From assembly GCF_963517015.1 (NCBI RefSeq), contig NZ_CAUQDV010000001.1, positions 2,672,001 to 2,736,000 on the forward strand: DNA of 64,000 nt, in the 5' to 3' direction. A model generated the notes under the pieces. The model was not told where the DNA came from, did not search any database, and saw only the letters and a list, made by a program, of their open reading frames with translations. Shown piece by piece: positions 15,052 to 23,048 of the stretch; positions within the stretch are counted from its first letter, which is position 1, and every line of letters begins with the position of its first letter. The position numbers were made by a program, and so were the translations under genes. Source of the stretch: an uncultured Devosia sp. GTDB taxonomy: Bacteria > Pseudomonadota > Alphaproteobacteria > Rhizobiales > Devosiaceae.

Positions 15052-16692
15052 ATGTCGGTGTCGATTCTGGACAGATTGCGCGAATGCAACGTTCCCAACG
15101 TGCTGTCCGATGCGCGTGCGGAAGTCGACGCCGTCTCTGCCGAGTTTGCCGCATCCGGCGTGGCCTTCGTGACCTCCCATGACAGTCTGCAGCAGCGACA
15201 TGCCGACGCGATCCGTGAGTTGTTCGCATGCATCAAGCCGATGGCCGGCCAGCCACCGATCCTGCAGGAAGGCGGCATCTATCTTGGCTGCTGGCTGGAA
15301 AGTACCGGCACGATCAATGCCGAATTGCTGTCCCGCTTCATCCCTTCGGTCAGCCAGGCGACCTATAATTCCTTCGCCGCATTTCAGCGCGACGATGGCC
15401 TGTTCCCTTACAAGGTAACGGCGGATGGACCAGTTTTCTCGCAGATCCAGTTGGTGACGCCTTTGGCGCGCTCCGTCTGGAATCACTATGCGCTTAACGG
15501 TCGGGATCGTGGCTTCCTCCAACGCATGTATGCAGCCATGGCCGGTTACGACGCCTGGATCGCGCGCTACCGCGACACGCGCGGCACCGGGGCGGTCGAA
15601 GCCTTTTGCGCCTTCGACACCGGGCATGACCTTTCGGCCCGCTTCTGGCATGTGCCTGACTCGCCCGCGGGCAACGATCCCGCTGCCTATCGCGCCGACA
15701 ATCCCCTGCTGCCCTTTATCGCTCCGGACCTCACGGCCAATATCGTCTGCCAGCGGTTTTATCTGGCCCGGATGGCCGAAGAGCTTGGCGAAGACGGCGG
15801 AGAATGGCGCCAGAAGGCAGAAGCAAGCCTCAAGGCACTGTTCGAGCAGTGTTACGACGAGGATGACGGCTTCTTTTACGACCGGGACCGAAACGGCCAA
15901 TTGGTCCAGGTGCAGTCGGACGTACTGCTGCGGGTGTTGGCCTGCGAGATCGGCGATGACGCGTTCTTCACCGAGGCGCTGCGACGCTACCTGCTCAACA
16001 CCCGGAAATTCTTCGCGAAATATCCATTTACCTCGATCGCGCTGGACGATCCGCGTTTCGATCCCGCCTTCGACTACAACAGCTGGTGCGGGCCGAGCAA
16101 TTTCCTGTCGCTGATTCGCGCGCCACACGCCTTCGAGCATCACGGGCGCCATGTCGAACTGACATGGGTGTTGTATCCGATCCTCTCGGCGCTGGCGCAG
16201 ACCACTCGCTTCCCGCAAACGCTCAACCCCTTCAACGGGCGACAGGGATTTACCGAGACCTACTCGCCGGCGATCCTGTGCCTGCTCGATTATGTCGAGC
16301 GGCTCTGCGGTATCCTGCCGAGATCGGACGGCACACTATGGTTCACTGGCCTCGTGCCCTATCAGGTCGATCATCGAGACGCAGCGCATGAAACGGCCTA
16401 TAGCCGCCGCGTCGATAGGCACCTGTTCGAACTGGTGAACACGAGCGACAAAATGACCGCCTATCGCGATGGTGAGCTGCTCTTTACCGCGCCGAAAGGC
16501 GTGCGCGTGGTGACGCGGCGCGATGGCACGGTCATTTCCGTGATCGGAATGAGCGTCGAGCCTGTCGAAGGGCAGATAAGTTTGCGTTCGATCAATGTGC
16601 CTTTCCTGGCGAACGCCAATGATGTCCTGGATTTGCAGGACGGCATTTTTAGAATTTCTAGCGCTCCGGGGCTGGTTCCACCCAGTTTCTAG
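15052..16692 (+). CDS. MGH1/GH63-like (alpha/alpha)6-barrel glycoside hydrolase
   Basis: The 546-residue protein lacks a signal peptide. It has the Trp/Tyr/Asp-rich pattern of six-hairpin glycosidases of the MGH1 (mannosylglycerate/glucosylglycerate hydrolase, GH63-like) type: WNHYALNGRDRGFLQRMYAAM, AFDTGHDLSARFW, FYDRDRNGQLVQ, FDYNSWCGPSNFLSL and FTETYSP. It probably hydrolyses an imported oligosaccharide in the cytoplasm. ATG 15052 was chosen because AGGGGGAA lies just upstream. It is followed by a sugar ABC importer, and both genes share an operator-like dyad. The exact substrate is unknown. Confidence 0.75.
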   Translation: MSVSILDRLRECNVPNVLSDARAEVDAVSAEFAASGVAFVTSHDSLQQRHADAIRELFACIKPMAGQPPILQEGGIYLGCWLESTGTINAELLSRFIPSVSQATYNSFAAFQRDDGLFPYKVTADGPVFSQIQLVTPLARSVWNHYALNGRDRGFLQRMYAAMAGYDAWIARYRDTRGTGAVEAFCAFDTGHDLSARFWHVPDSPAGNDPAAYRADNPLLPFIAPDLTANIVCQRFYLARMAEELGEDGGEWRQKAEASLKALFEQCYDEDDGFFYDRDRNGQLVQVQSDVLLRVLACEIGDDAFFTEALRRYLLNTRKFFAKYPFTSIALDDPRFDPAFDYNSWCGPSNFLSLIRAPHAFEHHGRHVELTWVLYPILSALAQTTRFPQTLNPFNGRQGFTETYSPAILCLLDYVERLCGILPRSDGTLWFTGLVPYQVDHRDAAHETAYSRRVDRHLFELVNTSDKMTAYRDGELLFTAPKGVRVVTRRDGTVISVIGMSVEPVEGQISLRSINVPFLANANDVLDLQDGIFRISSAPGLVPPSF

Positions 16693-16751
16693 CCAACAAG
16701 CGATTAGCCGCCCTAAGGGGCGGCCACGACGGGTGCCTCCCGGCACCATAT

Positions 16752-16769
16752 TTGAGGTACGTAGCTCAA
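16752..16769. promoter_or_regulatory. 18-bp dyad, operator candidate upstream of the sugar-binding protein gene
   Basis: TTGAGGTACGTAGCTCAA has 5-base arms (TTGAG/CTCAA) around a self-complementary TACGTA core. It repeats the TTGAGGTACG half of the dyad at 14959-14976. The ribosome site GGGAG begins directly after it, so a bound repressor would block the start of this operon. No regulator gene for it lies in the cluster. Confidence 0.65.
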
Positions 16770-16780
16770 GGGAGTTTGGA

Positions 16781-18067
16781 ATGAGCTTGAATAGACGCCG
16801 TTTTCTCGGAACAGCAGCCGCAGCGGCTGGTTCGACAGCACTTTTTTCGGCAATGGGTCAGAGCGCCTTCGCGCAGGACCGTAACATCCGTCATTTCTGG
16901 TGGGGCAATCCAGAGCGCGACAAGCGCACACTCGAAGTCATCCGCCTGTTCAACGAAAAGAACCCGGGCATCGTGGTGTCCGGCGAAACCCTCGGCATGG
17001 CCGACTACTTCACGCGCCTCACCACCCAGATTGCCGGCCGCAACATGGCCGACACCATTCAGATGGGTTACGGCGTGATGTTTGAATACATTGACCGTGG
17101 TGCCATCCTGCCGCTGGACGACTATATCGGCGGTGTCCTCGACATTTCGAAAATGGATGAAAGCGCCATCTCTGCGGGGCGGGTGGACGGCAAGCTTTAC
17201 GCGCTCTCGATCGGCGCCAATTCCCACGTCGCGATGTACAACACTCGCCTGTTCGAAGAGGCCGGCATCGAATTCGACCCCTTCGGCTGGACCTATGACG
17301 AACTGCAGAGCATTGCAGCAAAGGTCAAGGAAACCACCGGCGTTTTCGGTTCGGATGACTCCACGGCCGACTATCAGGTTTTCTCCGACTACGTCCACCA
17401 GCGCGATGAGCGCCTCTTCGACGAAGAGGGCAATTTCGGTGTGCCGCCTCAGGTCATCGTCGATTACTTCAACATGTTCGCCGGCATGCGCGCTGCAGGC
17501 TCAGTCCCCGACGGCCGGGCGTCGGCAGGATTGATCGGCACAGAAATCTCCAACTGGGGCATTGTCACCGGCAAGACGGCGATCACCTATGCCTTCAGCA
17601 ACCAACTCGTCGGTGTGCAGAACCTCACCCAGGACAAGCTTGGTGCGGCCATGTTCCCCAACACCCCGGCGATGATTCCGGGATCGATCATCCAGCCCAG
17701 CCAGTTCATCTGCCTCAGCCGCGACACGGTCGATGCCGAAGCCGCCGTCAGCTACATGAGTGCCTTTGTCAACGATCCCGAACTGACCGCCGTGCTGGGC
17801 CTCGAGCGCGGCATTCCGGCCAATTCCGAAGTGCGCGCCGCCTTGCAGCCGACCCTCAACGAGATCGAAGCGACGTCGGTGGCCTTCTTCGATGGCATCC
17901 AGGGCAAGACCATGGATCTGTTGCCGCCCCCGCCCAGCGGCGCGCAGGAAATCGAAGCAATGTTCAAGCGTGTCGCGGTTGCCGTCCTGCTCGATCAGGC
18001 GTCGATCGAGGATGTGGCCAATCAGATCGTGCGCGAAGCCGAAGGTATTCGCCGCCGCAGCCGCTGA
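16781..18067 (+). CDS. Sugar ABC transporter substrate-binding protein with Tat-type signal
   Basis: The 428-residue family-1 solute-binding protein has an N-terminus, NRRRFLGTAAAAAGSTALF, which carries a twin-arginine motif (RRxFL) followed by an Ala-rich hydrophobic stretch and an FAQ cleavage region near residue 32. It should therefore leave the cell folded through the Tat system, which is uncommon for sugar-binding proteins. ATG 16781 follows GGGAG. It is followed by two permeases, an ATPase and a GH43 enzyme, so it probably captures xylan- or arabinan-derived oligosaccharides. Confidence 0.85.
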   Translation: MSLNRRRFLGTAAAAAGSTALFSAMGQSAFAQDRNIRHFWWGNPERDKRTLEVIRLFNEKNPGIVVSGETLGMADYFTRLTTQIAGRNMADTIQMGYGVMFEYIDRGAILPLDDYIGGVLDISKMDESAISAGRVDGKLYALSIGANSHVAMYNTRLFEEAGIEFDPFGWTYDELQSIAAKVKETTGVFGSDDSTADYQVFSDYVHQRDERLFDEEGNFGVPPQVIVDYFNMFAGMRAAGSVPDGRASAGLIGTEISNWGIVTGKTAITYAFSNQLVGVQNLTQDKLGAAMFPNTPAMIPGSIIQPSQFICLSRDTVDAEAAVSYMSAFVNDPELTAVLGLERGIPANSEVRAALQPTLNEIEATSVAFFDGIQGKTMDLLPPPPSGAQEIEAMFKRVAVAVLLDQASIEDVANQIVREAEGIRRRSR

Positions 18068-18078
18068 GCCCTGCCGTC

Positions 18079-18104
18079 AGCTCGCCGGCGCAATCCGGCG
18101 GGCT
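18079..18104 (+). other. Intercistronic stem-loop after the binding-protein gene
   Basis: AGCTCGCCGG pairs with CCGGCGGGCT over 10 bases (one T-G pair) around CGCAAT. It lies between the binding-protein stop and the first permease. It is likely an mRNA-stabilising or attenuating hairpin that sets the ratio of binding protein to permease. Confidence 0.65.
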
Positions 18105-18130
18105 CCAGCTTCAAATAAAGGATGGTCGCG

Positions 18131-19030
18131 ATGTCGTTCCGTTCCAGACTTCGCCGCAGCATGCCAGGCTATGTCTTCCTGACGCCCTGGTTCATCGGCT
18201 TTTTCCTGCTGTCGATTTTTCCGATCCTGGCATCGCTCTACCTCTCGTTCACCGAGTATGACACGGTGCGGCCACCCGAGTGGATCGGCCTCGAAAACTA
18301 CCAGTACATGTTCGAGTTCGACTACCGCTTCTGGCAGGCGCTCAAGGTTACGTTCAGCTTTGTGTTCCTGTCGGTGCCCGCCAAGCTGACATTTGCCCTG
18401 ATCGTAGCGATGATGCTGGACAAGGGCATCCGGGCCGTCGGCCTGTACCGCGCGCTGTTCTACCTGCCATCGATCCTGGGCGGCTCGATCGCCGTGGCCA
18501 TCCTGTGGCGGCAATTGTTCAACGCCGATGGCGTTGTCAATTCGGCGCTCAAGCTGATCGGTATCCAGGGCCCCTATTGGCTCAGCGATCCCAGCTACTC
18601 GCTCTATACGCTGGTGGTGCTCGCCGTCTGGCAATTCGGTTCGCCGATGCTGATCTTCCTGGCCGGCCTCCGCGCCATTCCGCAGGATCTCTACGAGGCA
18701 GCCGAGATCGACGCTGCCACGCCGATGCGCAAATTCTTCGCCATCACCGTCCCCATGCTGGCTCCCGTGATCTTCTTCAATCTCGTGTTGCAGATGATCG
18801 ACGCATTCAAGTCCTTCTCGGGCGCCTTCATCATCTCGGGCGGTACCGGGGCGCCGCTCGATAGCCTGCTGTTCTACACGGTCTATCTGTTCACCGAGGC
18901 CTTCTCCTACTTCCGCATGGGCTACGCGTCCGCGCTGGGCTGGGTGCTGCTGGTGATCATCGCCGTGTTCACCGCGATCGCCTTCTGGAGCTCGAAATAC
19001 TGGGTCCATTATGAAAACGAGAGGGGCTGA
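18131..19030 (+). CDS. Sugar ABC transporter permease (MalF/UgpA-like)
   Basis: The 299-residue inner-membrane protein has six membrane segments. Its EAA loop is LYEAAEIDAATPMRKFFAITVPM at about 195-217, which contacts the ATPase. The N-terminus PGYVFLTPWFIGFFLLSIFP is typical of the MalF-type partner. ATG 18131 is favoured over ATG 18122, because the AAAGGA site is too close to the latter. It pairs with the following MalG-type permease. Confidence 0.9.
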   Translation: MSFRSRLRRSMPGYVFLTPWFIGFFLLSIFPILASLYLSFTEYDTVRPPEWIGLENYQYMFEFDYRFWQALKVTFSFVFLSVPAKLTFALIVAMMLDKGIRAVGLYRALFYLPSILGGSIAVAILWRQLFNADGVVNSALKLIGIQGPYWLSDPSYSLYTLVVLAVWQFGSPMLIFLAGLRAIPQDLYEAAEIDAATPMRKFFAITVPMLAPVIFFNLVLQMIDAFKSFSGAFIISGGTGAPLDSLLFYTVYLFTEAFSYFRMGYASALGWVLLVIIAVFTAIAFWSSKYWVHYENERG

Positions 19031-19031
19031 C

Positions 19032-19934
19032 ATGACCGACGTCACGTCCAACCAGGCGGCTCAATCGCTCGCCCTGGCAGCGCAGATCCGCCGGACCAGG
19101 GCCAGCCGCGCCAAGAAGGCCGCGATCCTGAAGCACATCTTCCTGATCGCCGCGACACTCATCATGATCTATCCGCTGCTGTGGATGGTCGCGAGTTCGC
19201 TCAAGCCCAACAACGAAATCTTCGGCCAGCTGTCATTGATCCCCAGTGACCCGCAATGGAGCAACTATACCGCCGGCTGGAATGCCCTGCCGGTGAGCTT
19301 CACCAACTTCTTCCTCAACTCCAGCATCATCACGGTGCTCAGCGTCATCGGCAATGTTCTGAGCTGTTCATTCGCGGCCTATGCCTTTGCCCGCCTCGAG
19401 TTCTCGGGGAAGAACATCCTGTTTGCGATGATGATGATGACGCTGATGATCCCCTATCACGTCGTGCTCATCCCGCAGTATCTCACCTTCCTGCAATTGG
19501 GGTGGGTCAATACCTACCTGCCACTGGTCGTGCCGCGCTTTCTGGCGTCCGACGCCTTCTTCATCTTCCTGATGGTGCAGTTCTTCCGGCAATTGCCGCG
19601 CGAGCTGGACGAGGCGGCGATGATCGATGGCTGCTCGCCGTTCAAGATCTACTGGGCCGTCATCCTGCCGCTGTCGCTGCCGGCCATGACCACCGCGGCG
19701 ATCTTTTCCTTCATCTGGACCTGGGAGGATTTCCTGGGCCCGCTCGTCTACCTCAACGACATCAAGGACTACACGGTGCCCCTGGCACTGCGCATGTTCC
19801 TCAGCCAGGACAGCGTTTCCGAATATGGCCAGATGTTTGCCATGTCGGTGCTCTCCATCCTGCCCATCATCCTTTTCTTCGTCATCTTCCAGCGCTTCAT
19901 CATTCGTGGCATCGCCATGAGTGGGATGAAGTGA
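19032..19934 (+). CDS. Sugar ABC transporter permease (MalG/UgpE-like)
   Basis: The 300-residue protein has about six membrane segments, and its EAA loop is LDEAAMIDGCSPFKIYWAVILPL. The N-terminal cytosolic tail of about 35 residues (TRASRAKKAAILKH) precedes the first helix. GAGAGGGG stands eight bases before ATG 19032, one base past the upstream stop, so translation is probably coupled. It forms a heterodimer with the preceding permease in the importer. Confidence 0.9.
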   Translation: MTDVTSNQAAQSLALAAQIRRTRASRAKKAAILKHIFLIAATLIMIYPLLWMVASSLKPNNEIFGQLSLIPSDPQWSNYTAGWNALPVSFTNFFLNSSIITVLSVIGNVLSCSFAAYAFARLEFSGKNILFAMMMMTLMIPYHVVLIPQYLTFLQLGWVNTYLPLVVPRFLASDAFFIFLMVQFFRQLPRELDEAAMIDGCSPFKIYWAVILPLSLPAMTTAAIFSFIWTWEDFLGPLVYLNDIKDYTVPLALRMFLSQDSVSEYGQMFAMSVLSILPIILFFVIFQRFIIRGIAMSGMK

Positions 19935-19959
19935 CCGGCCCGGCTTACAGGAGCAACAA

Positions 19960-21027
19960 ATGGCCTCAGTGACACTCAGCCAGGTCAAGAAAAACTACGG
20001 AAAGGTGCCGGTCATCCACGGCATCGACCTTGAGATCAAGTCCGGCGAATTCATGGTCCTGGTCGGACCATCGGGCTGTGGCAAGTCCACCCTCCTGCGC
20101 ATGATCGCGGGGCTGGAAGAAATCGACGAGGGGACAATTTCGATCGGCGATCGGGTGGTTAACGATCTGGGTGCGTCGCAGCGCAACCTCTCCATGGTCT
20201 TCCAGTCCTACGCGCTCTATCCACATATGAGCGTGCGCAAGAACCTCGCATTCGGCCTGTCCAATCTCAAGATGGACAAGGCCGAGATCGCTCGGCGCGT
20301 CGCGGAAGCAGCGCGTATCCTGCAGATCGAGCCGCTGCTTGAGCGCAAGCCGCGACAGCTCTCCGGCGGACAAAAGCAACGCGTCGCCATCGGCCGAGCC
20401 ATCGTGCGCGAACCGCAACTGTTCCTGTTCGACGAACCCCTGTCCAATCTCGATGCCGAGTTGCGCGTGCAGATGCGTGTCGAGCTTGCCGGACTCTACC
20501 ATCGTCTGGGGACGACCATGGTCTACGTCACCCACGACCAGACCGAGGCCATGACCCTGGCAACACGCATCGTCGTGCTCAGCCAGGGCAAGATAGAGCA
20601 GGTCGGCACGCCCCACGAGCTCTACAACTTCCCTTGCAACAAGTTTGTCGCGACCTTCATCGGATCGCCCAAGATGAACATGCTGGAAGCACGGGCTGAA
20701 AATGGGCAAGCGGTCCTGGATGGCCTTGGGACGCTGACCTTGCCTGCCGGCATGACGGCTCAAGGGCCGATCAGCATCGGCGTAAGGCCCGAGCAGTTCG
20801 TGCTGGGCGATGGCGGTGATCTGAGCCTTGAAGGCACCGTGACGCTGGTTGAATACCTCGGCAGCGAAGTCTTCATCTATGTGCGGCTCGCCAACGACAA
20901 GGTCGTGCTGGCGCATTCCGACGGTCACTCCAAGGTGGCCAATGGGCAGATGATCAAGCTCTCCATCCCCTCCGCTCAGGCGCATTACTTCGACGCCGAC
21001 GGGCAGAGCCTGCGGTCTGCGCCCTAG
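19960..21027 (+). CDS. Sugar ABC transporter ATP-binding protein (UgpC/MsmK/MalK type)
   Basis: The 355-residue protein has Walker A GPSGCGKST, the Q loop VFQSYALYPHM, the signature LSGGQKQRVAIGRA, Walker B LFLFDEPLSNLDAELR and the switch YVTHDQTEAMT. A C-terminal OB/TOBE domain follows after about 240 (SIGVRPEQFVLG). MalK-type ATPases often serve several sugar importers. The importer at 28797-31915 has no ATPase, so this protein or the one at 37402 may drive it as well. Confidence 0.92.
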   Translation: MASVTLSQVKKNYGKVPVIHGIDLEIKSGEFMVLVGPSGCGKSTLLRMIAGLEEIDEGTISIGDRVVNDLGASQRNLSMVFQSYALYPHMSVRKNLAFGLSNLKMDKAEIARRVAEAARILQIEPLLERKPRQLSGGQKQRVAIGRAIVREPQLFLFDEPLSNLDAELRVQMRVELAGLYHRLGTTMVYVTHDQTEAMTLATRIVVLSQGKIEQVGTPHELYNFPCNKFVATFIGSPKMNMLEARAENGQAVLDGLGTLTLPAGMTAQGPISIGVRPEQFVLGDGGDLSLEGTVTLVEYLGSEVFIYVRLANDKVVLAHSDGHSKVANGQMIKLSIPSAQAHYFDADGQSLRSAP

Positions 21028-21065
21028 GGCGCCGCACCAACTTCCCTTCATTGACGAGCTGTTTC

Positions 21066-22661
21066 ATGCCCTTGGTCCACAATCCCATTTTGCCAGGTTT
21101 CAACCCTGACCCGTCCATCATCCGCGTCGGCGGGGACTATTATATCGCTACCTCCACCTTCGAGTGGTTTCCTGGCGTACAGATCCATCACTCGCGGGAC
21201 CTCGCAAACTGGACGCTCGTAGCGCGCCCGCTCAATGAAGCCCGCCTGCTCGACATGCGCGGCAATCCGGATAGCGGTGGCATCTGGGCGCCATGCCTGA
21301 GCTATGCCGATGGCCTGTTCTGGCTGGTCTATACCGATGTGAAGCGCCAGCAGGGTTCGTTCAAGGACGTGTTCAACTACGTCACCACGGCACCTTCGAT
21401 CGAGGGACTGTGGTCCGATCCGGTCTATCTCAATGCCACCGGCTTCGATCCGTCATTGTTCCACGACGATGACGGCAAGAAGTACCTGCTCAACATGATC
21501 TGGGACCACCGCGCCCGGCCGAAAACCTTTGCCGGCATCGCGCTACAGGAATATGACCCGCAATCGGGCGAACTGGTCGGCCCGGAGCACAATATCTTCA
21601 AGGGTTCCGATCTTGGCCTGGTGGAGGGCTCTCACCTCTACAAGCGCAATGGCTGGTACTACCTTCTTACCGCCGAAGGCGGCACCGGAACGGGCCATGC
21701 GGCAACGCTGGCCCGCTCGCGCGATCTGCTCGGACCCTACGAGATGCATCCGGATGTCCATATCCTCACCACCAAGGATACGCCGCTGCATCCCATCCAG
21801 CGCGCCGGGCATGGCGACATCGTCGAAACGCCTGACGGCGTGCCCTATCTCGTGCACCTGATGAGCCGCCCGGTGACGCACAAGCACCGCTCCATATTGG
21901 GCCGGGAAACCGCTATTCAGCGCTGCGAGTGGCGTGATGACGACTGGCTCTATGTCATCCAGGGCCCCCTGCCCGCGCTGGAGGTCGAAGTGCCCGGCAC
22001 GCCTCTGCCGCGACCAAAGGAAAAGCTCTATGCCTTTGCCGCAGGCCGGCCGCTCGACAGTGACTTCCAGTGGCTGCGCACACCTCTGCCCGAGCGGATC
22101 TTTTCGCTCGACGAATGTCCTGGCGCCCTCCGCCTCTTCGGCCGAGAATCCATCGGTTCCTGGTTCGAACAGGCGCTGGTGGCCCGCCGCCAGACCGACC
22201 TCGACTTCTCGGCCGCCACAACGCTGGAATTTTCGCCACGCAACGAGCGCGAAATGGCAGGGCTCACTGCCTATTACGGCCGCCACGCCTTCTATTATGC
22301 CTGCGTCTCAGCGCATTCGGACGGGCAGCGCGAGTTGCTGCTGACTGGCGCCGTTGCGGAAAACCGCGGCGGGCATCTGGCCTGGCTGGCCGATCCGATC
22401 CCCCTGCCACAGGAAGGCGCCATCCACCTGGCCATGCGCATGAAAAACGCCCGCCTGCAATTTTACTACAGCGTAACGTCGCCCGATGACCTCACCCCGC
22501 TGGGCCCGGAGCTGGATGGCTCCATCCTGTCCGATGAAGCCAGCGTCGCGGTCGGCGGCGGCAGCTTCACCGGCACTTTCGTGGGCATGGCGGCGCAGGA
22601 TCTGAACGGCAAGGCCCGGCCGGCCGACTTCCTCATGTTCCGCTACCGTTCGGAAAGCTGA
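21066..22661 (+). CDS. Glycoside hydrolase family 43 (beta-xylosidase / arabinofuranosidase type)
   Basis: The 531-residue protein lacks a signal peptide. The five-blade propeller domain (about 1-310) shows the three acidic residues of GH43: the base Asp in FNPDPSIIRV, the pKa-modulating Asp in FDPSLFHDDDG, and the acid Glu in LVEGSHLYK. A C-terminal beta-sandwich (about 330-530) is typical of the xylosidase subfamilies. It should cleave short xylo-oligosaccharides inside the cell after import by the upstream transporter. ATG 21066 is preferred over TTG 21051. Confidence 0.9.
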   Translation: MPLVHNPILPGFNPDPSIIRVGGDYYIATSTFEWFPGVQIHHSRDLANWTLVARPLNEARLLDMRGNPDSGGIWAPCLSYADGLFWLVYTDVKRQQGSFKDVFNYVTTAPSIEGLWSDPVYLNATGFDPSLFHDDDGKKYLLNMIWDHRARPKTFAGIALQEYDPQSGELVGPEHNIFKGSDLGLVEGSHLYKRNGWYYLLTAEGGTGTGHAATLARSRDLLGPYEMHPDVHILTTKDTPLHPIQRAGHGDIVETPDGVPYLVHLMSRPVTHKHRSILGRETAIQRCEWRDDDWLYVIQGPLPALEVEVPGTPLPRPKEKLYAFAAGRPLDSDFQWLRTPLPERIFSLDECPGALRLFGRESIGSWFEQALVARRQTDLDFSAATTLEFSPRNEREMAGLTAYYGRHAFYYACVSAHSDGQRELLLTGAVAENRGGHLAWLADPIPLPQEGAIHLAMRMKNARLQFYYSVTSPDDLTPLGPELDGSILSDEASVAVGGGSFTGTFVGMAAQDLNGKARPADFLMFRYRSES

Positions 22662-23048
22662 GCGACATCCGTCAGTTGCTCAACTCCACCGAGCAACTGG
22701 ACGCCGTGGAAAAGCCGGTCAGTGAAACGGTCAGCTCGACCGGCTGGCCGGCATCGGCGCTGGGCGGCTGTGATGGTACGGCTATATTTTTCCGGCTTGG
22801 TCCGTCTGGTGTCAGCTTGATTGCGGGAGGGTCAACAACTGTGGCTGAGCCGGCACTTTTCCGTGTACTTAAAGGCCATCTTATTAACCAAAAACAGGCG
22901 CGTAATACGAAAAATCCGTTGTTTACAAGCCGAAATACACATTAAGCATTCGTCCGACTTTATTTTTAACGTTACTTGGGACCAGTAGACACTCCATGCT
23001 ACTCCTACTTGAACCGCCGATCAGGGCGGTCATCGCAGGATTGCTAGA
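22662..23048. other. 387-base AT-richer intergenic region
   Basis: This gap follows the GH43 gene and precedes the ligase-acyltransferase fusion. Its second half (about 22855-22985) is clearly richer in A and T than the surroundings and probably holds the promoter of the fusion gene. A small open frame (22676-22945) has a composition unlike the neighbours and no ribosome site, so I do not call it. No convincing terminator or RNA was seen. Confidence 0.5.

Noticed and set aside
22676..22945. 89-residue frame after the GH43 gene
   Set aside because: No ribosome site, no recognisable pattern, and it runs into an AT-rich promoter-like region.
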